The notes under the pieces were generated by a model, which saw only the letters and a program-made list of their open reading frames with translations, searched no databases and had not been told where the DNA came from. A DNA stretch of 64,000 bases, from positions 62,001-126,000 of the forward strand of contig JAGDZP010000021.1 of the NCBI GenBank assembly GCA_049115735.1. Direction: 5' to 3'. This document shows positions 34,109 through 43,436 of the stretch, piece after piece. The first letter of the stretch is position 1; every line of letters starts with the position of its first letter. Both the position numbers and the translations under genes were made by a program. The stretch is from CAXBNB01 sp049115735 (GTDB taxonomy: Bacteria; Bacteroidota; Bacteroidia; Cytophagales; Cyclobacteriaceae).

Positions 34109-34304
34109 GTCAATTTCTGTTTTGCATCAAATACTGCTTTGATTGGCTCCAGCCACAGAGTCGGAGATTGTTTAGACATTACTACCTGAAATATGCAAAA
34201 GGTCTTAATTTCGCTCCCGACTAAAAGGCCGATGGTTTTGGATTGTCCCTTAACTTTCGACGTATTGTCAAGTATTATCAATTATTATTCAATAAATCAC
34301 AATT

Positions 34305-35438
34305 ATGAAGAAGAGAATCAAAATGGGAATGATCGGTGGTGGTCACCGGTCGTTTATTGGAATACTGCATAGAATAGCTGCCTATATGGGTGAAGACTAC
34401 AACCTAGTAGGTGGTGTATTTGATGTGGACTTTGACAGAAGCAAGCAATTCGCTCAAGACCTTGAAATGGACCTCTCCAGAGTTTATGAGGATATAGATA
34501 TATTTATTGAAAAGGAAAATGCCTTACCGGCTGAGGACAGGATAGAAGCGGTCGTGATCGTTACGCCAAATTTCCTACACTACATGATGGCCAAAAAGTT
34601 AATCCAGGCTGGCTTCAATGTGATATGTGAAAAACCTGTTACCACTACTGCCGCTGAAGCAATCGAGCTACAGGAATTGGTGAAGGAACATAATATAGTA
34701 TTTGCCCTGACGCATACCTATACAGGTTACCCAATGGTTCGCCAAATGAAGACGATGATTGCCGAAGGTGTAATTGGAAAAATTCAAAAGGTAGACGCGC
34801 AGTACTATCAGGGATGGATCAATCCCGTAATTCACGAAAAAGAGCAAAGAAGTAGCGTATGGAGACTTGACCCAAAAGTTTCAGGTATCAGCTGCTGTAT
34901 TGGTGATATTGGGGTGCACGCCTTCAATATGATCGAGTATACAACAGGACTAAAGGTGGAGAAAGTACTGGCTGATCTGAGCACACTGTATGATGACAAT
35001 CCACTTGATATTGATGGCAGTGTTTTGTTAAGATTGGATGACGATGTGCGTGGACTGGTTAGGTCCAGTCAGATTGCTACAGGCGAAGAAAACAACCTTT
35101 CAATCGCTGTATACGGAACTAAAGGAGGCTTTAAATGGGAGCAGGAAAATCCCAACTACCTGATCCACCTGAAAGAAGGCCAGCCTTATGAAGTCTTTAA
35201 GCCAGGTAATCCTTACAATGCAGAGTTTACGGCTGAGAGCACTAAAATGGCTCCCGGACACCCTGAAGGAATTTTCGATTCAATGGGCAACATCTACAAA
35301 GGAGCAGCTAAGGCCATAAGAGGTGAAGCTGTGAAAAACGGTGCTTTCCCAACCATAGAAGATGGCGTGCGTGGTATGCAGTTTATAGAGGCGGCAGTAG
35401 CCTCAGCAGAAGCCGGCAACAGCTGGAAGGCACTTTAA
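34305..35438 (+). CDS. Gfo/Idh/MocA-family oxidoreductase (cytoplasmic)
   Basis: 377 residues. The N-terminal Rossmann fold starts at IKMGMIGGGHRSFIG (dinucleotide-binding G-x-G-G-H). VVIVTPNFLHYMMAK and NVICEKPVTTTAAEA carry the family EKP motif, whose Lys is catalytic; the C-terminal substrate domain includes GDIGVHAFNMIEYTTGLKV. There is no signal peptide, unlike the second family member at 46034. These NAD(P)-dependent enzymes oxidise sugars, inositols or their derivatives. It ends in its own terminator, so it is not cotranscribed with the ThuA/dehydrogenase gene downstream. Confidence 0.92.
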   Translation: MKKRIKMGMIGGGHRSFIGILHRIAAYMGEDYNLVGGVFDVDFDRSKQFAQDLEMDLSRVYEDIDIFIEKENALPAEDRIEAVVIVTPNFLHYMMAKKLIQAGFNVICEKPVTTTAAEAIELQELVKEHNIVFALTHTYTGYPMVRQMKTMIAEGVIGKIQKVDAQYYQGWINPVIHEKEQRSSVWRLDPKVSGISCCIGDIGVHAFNMIEYTTGLKVEKVLADLSTLYDDNPLDIDGSVLLRLDDDVRGLVRSSQIATGEENNLSIAVYGTKGGFKWEQENPNYLIHLKEGQPYEVFKPGNPYNAEFTAESTKMAPGHPEGIFDSMGNIYKGAAKAIRGEAVKNGAFPTIEDGVRGMQFIEAAVASAEAGNSWKAL

Positions 35439-35454
35439 AGATATCATTTCGAAT

Positions 35455-35490
35455 TGACTCTCCTTTACATTAAGGGGAGCCATTTTTTTG
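35455..35490 (+). terminator. Intrinsic terminator after oxidoreductase gene
   Basis: Stem GACTCTCC / GGGGAGCC with two wobble pairs around an AT loop, then seven T. Confidence 0.7.
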
Positions 35491-35584
35491 TCAGGATTAA
35501 TCCTTGGCAGAAAATTTGCTGTAAGTGGCAGATTGTTTTCAACCTATTTATCTTGCCAAGAATACCGAATAAAAACTATCAACT

Positions 35585-38500
35585 ATGACTACCATTCTCA
35601 GGACTTTCCAACCGGTCCAATTTCTTTTTTGCATACTAGCCATTTTCTTTTTTACTGTTTCATGTGACGATTCCGAAACCCCGGAAAGACGGGTGTTGGT
35701 TTTCTCTAAAACGGAGGGCTATCGTCATGAGTCGATAGAGACAGGCGTGGAAACCATTAAAAAATTAGGTGAAAAGAAAGGCTTTGAAGTTGATGCTACT
35801 GAAGATGCTTCGGTTTTTAACGAGGAAAACCTGAAGAACTATGCGGCAGTGATATTTCTAAACACTACTCAAAACGTATTGGACTATTACCAGCAGGCAG
35901 ATTTTGAAAGATATATACAAGCAGGTGGAGGATTTGTAGGTATCCATGCTGCAGCTGATACGGAATACGAATGGTCTTGGTATGGCCGTCTGGTTGGTGC
36001 TTATTTCAAAAGCCACCCTAGTGGCCTGCAGACAGGAATGATTGAAGTTGACCATAGTCATGCCCACCCTTCTCTGGAGTCTATTCCTGAGAGCTTCGAG
36101 AAAACAGATGAAATTTACAATTTCAAAAATATTAACCCAGACATCAATGTATTAATGTCAGTGGATGAATCGACTTATAAAGGTGGCGAAAATCCGGACT
36201 TTCATCCAATGACATGGTACCACGAGTACGATGGAGGCAGGGCTTTTTATACCAACTTTGGTCATAACAAGGAGACTTATTCTGAACCACTGTTCTTGAA
36301 AATAATCACTGGGGGAATAGAATATGCTATGGCAAAGAAGCCTTTGGATTATTCAAAAGTTAAGAGTGACAGACTGCCGGAAGAAAACCGATTTGTACAA
36401 ACGGTCTTGGCCGAAAGTCTTGATGAACCCATGGAAATGGATGTGCTGGACAAATACAGTGTGATTTTTGTGCAAAGAAAAGGGGAAGTTAGAGTACTAA
36501 ATACTATTAGTCAGAAAATAAAAACTGTGGCTCAAATTCCAGTTTACACCGGTCAAGAAGATGGTCTAATTGGGGTTGCCGTAGATCCGGATTATAAAAA
36601 TACAAATTGGGTATATGTAATTTATTCTCCACCCGGTGACGAGCCCAAACAAAATGTTTCACGCTTTGTTTTTGATGGTGATAATTTTGATTTGAATTCC
36701 GAGGAGTTAATTTTTGAGATACCAACGCAAAGAGACGAATGCTGCCACTCAGGTGGATCTTTGGAGTTTGATAAGCACGGCAACCTATATATATCTATTG
36801 GTGATGATACAAACCCATTTAAGTCAAATGGCTACAACCCAACAGATGAACGTCCAGGTAGAAGTCCTTGGGATGCTCAGAAATCATCGGCAAATACCAA
36901 CGATCTAAGAGGTAAAATATTGAGAATTAAGCCTGAAATGGATGGATCCTACTCTATACCAGAGGGGAATCTCTTTCCTCCAGGTACACCCAAAACAAGA
37001 CCGGAAATATACGTGATGGGCTGTAGGAATCCTTACCGTATCTCTGTAGACGAAGAAACTGGGTTTCTTTATTGGGGGGATGTAGGTCCGGATGCCGGAA
37101 AGTTTGATTCGCTAAGAGGACCTGCGGGTCATGATGAGATCAATCAAGCACGCAACCCAGGATTTTGGGGTTGGCCATATTCGCGTGGTAACAATAAGAT
37201 GTATGCCAACTACGATTTTGAGACAGGGGAATCGGCTGAAGCTGTAGATCCCAATAAGCCAATAAATGAATCTCCATATAACACAGGTAAAAGAGAATTA
37301 CCACCTATTCAAAAGTCTTTTATTTGGTATCCATATGACAAATCTGAAGAGTTTCCTTGGGTAGGAAAGGGCGGTAGAACAGCAATGGCTGGCCCGGTTT
37401 ATTACAGTAAAAACTACGCTGAATCTAAAGTAGCATTTCCTGATTATTTTGATGGAAAGTTGTTTGTATATGAATGGGTTCGTAATTGGATTTATATCAT
37501 TACCATGGATGAAGAGGGGAACTATGTAAAGGAGGAACCATTCATGCAGAACAATATATTCAGCAGGCCAAGTGATATGGTTTTTGGTCCTGATGGGAGT
37601 TTATATATCCTTGAGTACGGTAAAGTTTGGTTTAAGCCAAACTTTGATGCACGCCTCAGTAAAGTAGAATATATTTCAGGCAATCGCCCACCTATAGCTA
37701 GAATTTCCAGTGACGTAAGAGCAGGAGCCGCCCCACTGACAGTAAACTTTTCAGCAGAGGAATCTGTGGATTATGACGGAGATCCTTTGAGCTATGAGTG
37801 GAAATTTGATTCTGAGGATGGTACGCAATATACTTCGAAAAACGTTTCACATACTTTTGATAAAGAGGGCACTTTCAAAGTTGAATTATCAGTCAAAGAT
37901 AGTGAGGGTAAAATATCCATAGCATCACGGGAAATAAGTGTCGGTAATGCAGCTCCAGAAGTGAAAATTGAGTTGGAAGATACTACTTCGCTTTTTGTGG
38001 ACAATGGCAAGGTGAGTTATAAAGTATCTGTTACTGATAAGGAAGATGGAAGTACGATGGATGGCACTATTGATCCCGAAAGGATACTCGTTACGCTTCA
38101 TTATATCCCTCAAGGAAATGATTTGACCGTGGCTGCACAGGGACACCAAATAGATTTAACCCCGAAAGGTAAAGCTGCCATGGACGCTTCGGACTGCAAA
38201 TCATGTCATGCTCTTGATAAGCGTATCAATGGCCCTAGTTTTAATGAAATAGCTAAGCGCTACACCGCTCAAAGTGCAGATTACCTAGTGAAGAAAGTAC
38301 TTAATGGTGGATCTGGAGTTTGGGGAGAGACAGTTATGTCGGCTCACCCACAGCTTTCCAATGATGAGGTGAAATTGATGGTGGATTATATTTTGAGTTT
38401 GAAAGAAGGAAAAAAGGAGGACAAGAACAAAAAGCCAGCGAGTGGTACCATCGAATTTGTAGAACACATCAAAAAAAGAGAAAACGATGGCATCTACTTA

Positions 38501-38587
38501 TTGAAGGCTACCTATATGGATAATGGAACCGAAACCATGAGTCCTCTATCCAGTAGTGATCAGTTTATTTGGAGGAAGAAGGAGTAG
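35585..38587 (+). CDS. ThuA - sugar dehydrogenase - PKD - cytochrome c fusion lipoprotein
   Basis: 1000 residues with lipobox TVSC (Cys27). Domains in order: ThuA-like (about 33-260; VLVFSKTEGYRHES, GGGFVGIHAAADTE, MTWYHEYDGGRAFYTNFGHN); a six-bladed beta-propeller of the PQQ-dependent glucose/sorbosone dehydrogenase type (about 275-700; GLIGVAVDPDYKNTNWVYVIY, HSGGSLEFDKHGNLYISIGDD, YVMGCRNPYRISVDEETG); a PKD domain (about 705-790; YDGDPLSYEWKFD); and a class I cytochrome c with CKSCH at 871-875 and an axial Met in ETVMSAHPQLS. The heme suggests electrons from sugar oxidation pass to the respiratory chain at the outer face. ThuA is linked to 3-keto-sugar metabolism. Confidence 0.9.
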   Translation: MTTILRTFQPVQFLFCILAIFFFTVSCDDSETPERRVLVFSKTEGYRHESIETGVETIKKLGEKKGFEVDATEDASVFNEENLKNYAAVIFLNTTQNVLDYYQQADFERYIQAGGGFVGIHAAADTEYEWSWYGRLVGAYFKSHPSGLQTGMIEVDHSHAHPSLESIPESFEKTDEIYNFKNINPDINVLMSVDESTYKGGENPDFHPMTWYHEYDGGRAFYTNFGHNKETYSEPLFLKIITGGIEYAMAKKPLDYSKVKSDRLPEENRFVQTVLAESLDEPMEMDVLDKYSVIFVQRKGEVRVLNTISQKIKTVAQIPVYTGQEDGLIGVAVDPDYKNTNWVYVIYSPPGDEPKQNVSRFVFDGDNFDLNSEELIFEIPTQRDECCHSGGSLEFDKHGNLYISIGDDTNPFKSNGYNPTDERPGRSPWDAQKSSANTNDLRGKILRIKPEMDGSYSIPEGNLFPPGTPKTRPEIYVMGCRNPYRISVDEETGFLYWGDVGPDAGKFDSLRGPAGHDEINQARNPGFWGWPYSRGNNKMYANYDFETGESAEAVDPNKPINESPYNTGKRELPPIQKSFIWYPYDKSEEFPWVGKGGRTAMAGPVYYSKNYAESKVAFPDYFDGKLFVYEWVRNWIYIITMDEEGNYVKEEPFMQNNIFSRPSDMVFGPDGSLYILEYGKVWFKPNFDARLSKVEYISGNRPPIARISSDVRAGAAPLTVNFSAEESVDYDGDPLSYEWKFDSEDGTQYTSKNVSHTFDKEGTFKVELSVKDSEGKISIASREISVGNAAPEVKIELEDTTSLFVDNGKVSYKVSVTDKEDGSTMDGTIDPERILVTLHYIPQGNDLTVAAQGHQIDLTPKGKAAMDASDCKSCHALDKRINGPSFNEIAKRYTAQSADYLVKKVLNGGSGVWGETVMSAHPQLSNDEVKLMVDYILSLKEGKKEDKNKKPASGTIEFVEHIKKRENDGIYLLKATYMDNGTETMSPLSSSDQFIWRKKE

Positions 38588-38645
38588 GCTTACCAGGTTA
38601 TTCGACATGTTCCGAAAGACCTGTCGAATGCTTCTTAGAACGTCA

Positions 38646-38659
38646 TGCCTGCGCAGGCA
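38646..38659. repeat. REP-like palindrome
   Basis: tgcctgcgcaggca is a perfect palindrome within the sequence CATGCCTGCGCAGGCAGGCA. A second hairpin (attcgaca at 38600-38607 with its complement at 38622-38629) precedes it. Both lie in the short gap between convergent genes, where they could act in termination. The GC-rich core differs from the local base composition and resembles dispersed REP elements. Confidence 0.4.
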
Positions 38660-38677
38660 GGCATCACATGACCAACA

Positions 38678-40045
38678 CTATCTTCCAAAAACCTGATCCA
38701 AAACGATATCGTGAATCTGGGTAGGTTCAATTGTTCCAGTTGATTGGTAGTCGCTAATAAAGACTGGCTTGTCTTCATCAGCTATATTAATCCTCCCGTG
38801 TGAGCCTTTGATCAGAGATGCGTCTAGTGGGATAACATCCAACATCGTACGAAAGCCAAGTTTCTTGCCGATCAGTTTGAGGACTATTCGTGGAATGATC
38901 AATTTCTTTTTTGGGTCAAGGAACATCTCTACCGGATCGTATCCCGGCTTGTTATGGATGTCTACATTTCGAGCGAAATCTGGTGCCTTCTTGTCGTCCA
39001 GCCAATAATAGTAAGTAAACCAACTTTTGGTACCTGCTACAGCCACCAATTCTCCGGATCGCTGATGATCCAGGTGGTATTTCTTTTTACCCTCATTGTC
39101 CAGCACCATCTCAACACCGGGAATATTTTCTAGTTTTTCCTTTACTGATTTGATCTTGCTCTTGTCATTAACGTAAATATGCGCCAGCTGATGATCCGCC
39201 AAGGCAAAGGCTTTGGATGCGCCCGCGTCTAATAATTCTAGACCATTCTCCACGCGTACATTAACAAGCCCCATTTCCCTTAGTATTCGGTTAATATGGA
39301 TCGGCTGGTTTACTTCCGTAATGCCATATTCGGAGATGATATTTACATTTACATTTCGGCTTTCGAGGAAAGTAATGAGGCCTTCACATACTTTATCTAT
39401 TTCCCCCAGGTCTTTAGGAAGGTTGCTTTGATCATGACCGAACTTCTGTAATACGTAATCCAGGTGCGGGAGATAAACCAGCATCAAATCCGGATTGTAC
39501 CACTCGTGGACTTTTTTAGAGGCAGCTGCAATCCACTCACTGGATTTAATGGTTGTTTTTGGACCCCAAAAATGGAAAAGAGGGAAAGTACCTAATTTCT
39601 TCTGCAAGCGATCTCGCAAATCAGCCGGTGTAGAGTAGCAATCCGGAATCTTCAATCCATTGGCTCTGTACTGTGGCCTTGGTGTGACGGAATAGTCAAC
39701 CGAGGAGTACATGTTGTACCACCAAAACATATTGGCACAGGTGAATTCAGGATTTGTTTTTCGGGCAGTGTCCCAGATGCTAGGAGCTTGCACTAATTTA
39801 TTGGATTGGCGCCAGAGCTTAACTTCTTGCTCATCCCGAAAGAACCAACCATTAGCTACTATGCCATGTTCATCAGGCCATTTACCAGTCAGATATGTAG
39901 TCTGTGCCGAACAAGTGACTGCCGGCAAAACAGGGTTGACTATTGAGATGTTTTTAGCGGCCGACCATTTGGACAAGAAAGGTGTATGCTCACCAATTAG
40001 TTTTTGAGATAAGCCAACAATATTGATGAGGGCGTTTTTATTCAT
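38678..40045 (-). CDS. eboF: EboF-like phosphodiesterase/alkaline phosphatase-fold protein
   Basis: 455 residues of the nucleotide pyrophosphatase/phosphodiesterase (alkaline-phosphatase superfamily) type, last gene of the ebo run. Near the N-terminus, LPAVTCSAQTTYLTGKWPDEHG supplies the nucleophile (Thr) region of the NPP fold. VYLPHLDYVLQKFGHD gives the Asp/His metal pair, and LADHQLAHIYVN and SHGRINIAD are later ligand blocks. The usual SDHG element reads SEYG in ISEYGITEV, a substitution that may affect one metal site. No signal peptide, so cytoplasmic. It overlaps the end of eboE by 8 bp. Substrate unknown. Confidence 0.88.
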   Translation of the reverse strand: MNKNALINIVGLSQKLIGEHTPFLSKWSAAKNISIVNPVLPAVTCSAQTTYLTGKWPDEHGIVANGWFFRDEQEVKLWRQSNKLVQAPSIWDTARKTNPEFTCANMFWWYNMYSSVDYSVTPRPQYRANGLKIPDCYSTPADLRDRLQKKLGTFPLFHFWGPKTTIKSSEWIAAASKKVHEWYNPDLMLVYLPHLDYVLQKFGHDQSNLPKDLGEIDKVCEGLITFLESRNVNVNIISEYGITEVNQPIHINRILREMGLVNVRVENGLELLDAGASKAFALADHQLAHIYVNDKSKIKSVKEKLENIPGVEMVLDNEGKKKYHLDHQRSGELVAVAGTKSWFTYYYWLDDKKAPDFARNVDIHNKPGYDPVEMFLDPKKKLIIPRIVLKLIGKKLGFRTMLDVIPLDASLIKGSHGRINIADEDKPVFISDYQSTGTIEPTQIHDIVLDQVFGR

Positions 40046-41258
40046 TTTCTCCGATCGTATTTCTCACCCAATCCAATTCCCTCACCACACTGCTTACAAT
40101 ATCAGTACGCATATTCTCAGGTAGCACATCCCATGTGTAGGTTTCAACTTCAAGGTGATCGGCAAATTTCTTATTCTTCCAAGCTTTCAAAGTATCAACA
40201 ATATCTTGTTGGGTAGAAATCAGCCCCTGATAAGTTTTGGTGAAGATAGGGACGTGAAAATGTGTTCTGATCTCCTGATCCTTGGGAAAAGAAAAGGCTT
40301 CCAATCCCGGACCTAAATCTTTGAACCTTTCCAGGTTGTCATTTTTGGTTTTTACCACTGCCTGGTGTAGGTAGACGGGCTCATCAAAGCGTTTCAACTG
40401 TTTTTTTGCAGTATCGTACTGGTCTGCAGTTTCAACCGTCCCAGAACCAAGAGCCGCACTGATTTGTATTCTGCCTATTTTGATGCCTTGAGCTAGTATT
40501 CTGTTGATTGCTTCAGCAGGTTCTTCAAATCCCACAGCGAAATGACATACATCATAGCACAATTGAAAATGTTCACGAATGGCTGATTCAGCTTCAATAC
40601 TATCCAGATCTGAGTTGGCGATTATATGTTCGGTACCAATATCGAGCATGTAGCCATTATAGAAGTTCACAAATTCTTTCGTGGTTTCAAGAATGCCATC
40701 CGGCTCAGGTTCCATATCCAAATGCAGGCTTTTGCCGGTTCGTTTTTTCAGTTCACTGAGGTATATGACCAGCTCAGATAAATGTAGTGTTGATCTGAGT
40801 TTGGCTGCCTCCAATGCTTCATCATCCTTATGCCAAAACCGATAGGAGAGTGGAGAAGTTGACACGCCACCATGAAGACCAAGGGGTAGCAGTTCGGCCA
40901 ATATATCAAACAGTCTCTTTGTGTAGTCTAGGCGATCAGCTGTGGTCCAGTCGGGTGTATGTACTTCATCTTTCACTACCTGATGATGGAAACCACCATA
41001 AGGAAATCCGTTTATCGTGAAGACATACATATTGGCTTCCTCCAGCCAGTTTTTAAAATCTTCTAATGCTCTTCCATTCAGAATGTCCAAAGAAGCTTCA
41101 TTAGAAAGCCTAAGCCCAATACCAAACTTTTCGGCTTCTAGACCATCTTTTATTTGGGTTGTGTATTCTTTGAGGTTTGAAAAAGTCGCCTCCCACGATT
41201 CTCCGGGATGGATGTTACTGCAGTAGGTAAGGTGAGTCTGGTTGTCAAATACAAGCAT
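40038..41258 (-). CDS. eboE: EboE: xylose-isomerase-like TIM-barrel protein
   Basis: 406 residues with the AP-endonuclease/xylose-isomerase-like TIM-barrel fold; the family is annotated as metabolite traffic protein EboE. It opens MLVFDNQTHLTYCSNIHPGESW, which is characteristic. Likely metal ligands are in HLDMEPEPDGILET, CYDVCHFAVGFEEP and RIQISAALGS. No signal peptide. Its position directly after eboD and overlapping eboF by 8 bp supports the assignment. Sugar- or cyclitol-phosphate isomerisation has been suggested from the fold but not shown. Confidence 0.92.
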   Translation of the reverse strand: MLVFDNQTHLTYCSNIHPGESWEATFSNLKEYTTQIKDGLEAEKFGIGLRLSNEASLDILNGRALEDFKNWLEEANMYVFTINGFPYGGFHHQVVKDEVHTPDWTTADRLDYTKRLFDILAELLPLGLHGGVSTSPLSYRFWHKDDEALEAAKLRSTLHLSELVIYLSELKKRTGKSLHLDMEPEPDGILETTKEFVNFYNGYMLDIGTEHIIANSDLDSIEAESAIREHFQLCYDVCHFAVGFEEPAEAINRILAQGIKIGRIQISAALGSGTVETADQYDTAKKQLKRFDEPVYLHQAVVKTKNDNLERFKDLGPGLEAFSFPKDQEIRTHFHVPIFTKTYQGLISTQQDIVDTLKAWKNKKFADHLEVETYTWDVLPENMRTDIVSSVVRELDWVRNTIGENE

Positions 41259-41341
41259 ATCTTTTAGCTCGGGTCTACAAAAGTGAAATTGAATTGGCTA
41301 AGCTAAAAAATCTAATTCAATTGACTTATAAACCTTACGGT

Positions 41342-42523
41342 TCAGTAGGCATGCAATTCCTGCTTTTTCATCAGACTGAGTGCAGCTTGTTCGATCCATT
41401 CGGTGTTCATTTCGTGAACATCGAATTTTTCGCCAATTTTTTCGATCATGGTGATGGTGAGCTCACCTCCAAGGTGTTCCCTAAATTCCTCCAGACCCTT
41501 TAGCAGTTCTTCGTTGATTTTTGGTTCGGATGAATCCAATAACAAGGGATGAAACAGACTGAAGCCATAGTTTTGCATTAATTTCAATATACTATCTGAA
41601 GTAGCTTCGTCGAGGTAGCCGGCATATATTGCATAAGCGATATCGAGAGCCAGTCCGATAGCTACCGCCTCCCCATGCTTGATTTGGAAATTTGTCAATT
41701 GCTCCAGCTTATGTGCCGCCCAATGTCCGAAATCCAGGGGACGCGATGAGCCCAATTCGAAGGGGTCGTTACCTTTCGAAATATGATCTCCGTGCAGCTT
41801 GCCACATTCGAAAATGAGCTGCTTCATAGCAGTCATATCTCGTTTGTTGAGTGCCTCTACATTATTCTCTAGCCAATGGTAAAATTTTGCATCTTTAATT
41901 AAAGCCACTTTGATAGCTTCAGCAATTCCCGACCGCCAATCACGATCGTCAAGTGTACTTAGAAAAGTTACATCATTGATGACTGCAAACGGAGGTGCGA
42001 ATGCACCTAAGAAATTTTTCTTACCAAAATAATTGATCCCGTTTTTTACTCCGATACCAGAATCATTCTGTGAAAGTACTGTCGTGGGGATTCTGATATG
42101 ACGGACGCCTCTATGCCCGATAGCAGCAGCGAAACCCACCATATCTAGTACGGCACCACCACCAATGGCTATGAGAAAGGAATGTCGGTCAATTTTTGCT
42201 TCATTGATGAGCGAGAGTGCTTTTACAAATTCTTCAGCTTCATTTTTAGCATGCTCTCCTCCAGCTACCAATATTGGCTCGCAAACCATATCTATTTGCT
42301 CATGAGAAGAGATATAGCTACCAATATTATTTATCAGATTGGGGTGGTGGGCATAAAGCCCTGAATCGATGACGAAAGCTACTTTTACTTTGTTCTTTGT
42401 ATTGCTAGTAGTCAGAACTTCAGCCAGTACATTATTGTCAGGATTGAATATTCCTTCAGTAAAAAGAACATCGTAGGCATAGTTAACTGAAAAATTCTGC
42501 TCAATCTTCATTTCTTTCTTCAT
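41342..42523 (-). CDS. eboD: EboD: 3-dehydroquinate-synthase-like sugar phosphate cyclase
   Basis: 393 residues of the sugar phosphate cyclase superfamily (dehydroquinate synthase, 2-epi-5-epi-valiolone synthase and relatives). The NAD-binding block is LIAIGGGAVLDMVGFAAA. Zinc ligands are expected from GIAEAIKVALI (Glu), DFGHWAAHKLE (His) and KHGEAVAIGLALD (His). IPTTVLSQNDSGIGVKNGIN replaces the PTTLLAQVDSSVGGK block of true dehydroquinate synthases; the changes there fit the EboD group and not AroB. It presumably makes a carbocyclic compound from a sugar phosphate. It starts 7 bp after eboC ends. Confidence 0.93.
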   Translation of the reverse strand: MKKEMKIEQNFSVNYAYDVLFTEGIFNPDNNVLAEVLTTSNTKNKVKVAFVIDSGLYAHHPNLINNIGSYISSHEQIDMVCEPILVAGGEHAKNEAEEFVKALSLINEAKIDRHSFLIAIGGGAVLDMVGFAAAIGHRGVRHIRIPTTVLSQNDSGIGVKNGINYFGKKNFLGAFAPPFAVINDVTFLSTLDDRDWRSGIAEAIKVALIKDAKFYHWLENNVEALNKRDMTAMKQLIFECGKLHGDHISKGNDPFELGSSRPLDFGHWAAHKLEQLTNFQIKHGEAVAIGLALDIAYAIYAGYLDEATSDSILKLMQNYGFSLFHPLLLDSSEPKINEELLKGLEEFREHLGGELTITMIEKIGEKFDVHEMNTEWIEQAALSLMKKQELHAY

Positions 42524-42530
42524 TCAAATC

Positions 42531-43421
42531 TTAAGTGACTGCAAACTTTTTAGCCAACAAAATGGAAATCGGTAACAGCAATAATACGGCCAATCCCAAC
42601 ATCCAGGTACTAAAACCTGCAACATAACAAGCATTTAGTGGGATCAAAGATAAAACACCAATTTTAACTGCCTTCATGATTTTCCCGGGTACGTTATCTA
42701 CTATCGCTTTGGTTTTTGCAATTAGGTTCATACCAATCCATAGTATCAGGAAAGGCAAGGCACTTAATAGTTCTATCTTTCCAATATTCGCCATAAATAG
42801 AATTGCACCTGCTACTACTATATCCAGTAACATAGCAAAGATAATGGACAAGCGGTTGTTGCCGAATACCTCTCCTTGACTTGTGAGAGTTATGGCTGAT
42901 ACAAAGACAATTGGTAACAAGCATATCATCCAAAGGCTAGCCAATTGGTCAGGCTGCACTATGCTCATTCCCAGAAATAAATTCAAGCCCCTGCAGATGC
43001 CCATATTAATAGGGCCAAGAACCTGGTTGTGTTTGCCATACTTGTCGTACAGCACAGCAAAAAAGGAGATTGCCACGGCCGCTATTCCGCTGGTGTTCGA
43101 TACAAGGAAAGCGCATACAATTCCGAAGATTAATAGACTGAGGCCAAATATCGCAGCACTATTTTTTGAAACTTGCCCACTAGGGATAGGCCGTTCGGGC
43201 CGTTCTTTTGCATCCAGGTCAGCATCAAATACATCATTGAATACGATACCTCCGGCATACAAGCCTATGGTAGACAAAACAAGTAGTATAATTTTAGTTG
43301 GTATATCAACTTCGATTCCTCCTAAAAAGGTGCCTGATATAGCTATACCAGCGATAATGTCTGAAATGGCAGTAACGACATTTGCCGGCCTTGTAAGTAC
43401 CAGATAGGGGAAAAGCCTCAT
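42531..43421 (-). CDS. eboC: EboC: UbiA-like prenyltransferase membrane protein
   Basis: 296 residues, eight or nine membrane helices, UbiA superfamily. The first aspartate motif is NDVFDADLDAKERPERPIPSG, where Mg-diphosphate binds. The second motif region reads VLYDKYGKHNQVLGPINMG and has only one clear Asp where UbiA has two. RGLNLFLGMSI follows. The family annotation is UbiA-like protein EboC. It would join a prenyl or similar group to the cluster's product or anchor it at the membrane. It lies 15 bp after eboB and 7 bp before eboD. Confidence 0.92.
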   Translation of the reverse strand: MRLFPYLVLTRPANVVTAISDIIAGIAISGTFLGGIEVDIPTKIILLVLSTIGLYAGGIVFNDVFDADLDAKERPERPIPSGQVSKNSAAIFGLSLLIFGIVCAFLVSNTSGIAAVAISFFAVLYDKYGKHNQVLGPINMGICRGLNLFLGMSIVQPDQLASLWMICLLPIVFVSAITLTSQGEVFGNNRLSIIFAMLLDIVVAGAILFMANIGKIELLSALPFLILWIGMNLIAKTKAIVDNVPGKIMKAVKIGVLSLIPLNACYVAGFSTWMLGLAVLLLLPISILLAKKFAVT

Positions 43422-43436
43422 TGATTAGAGCAGGGC

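Noticed and set aside
42883..43407. 174-codon plus-strand open frame
   Set aside because: Antisense to eboC, which has a complete set of UbiA features.
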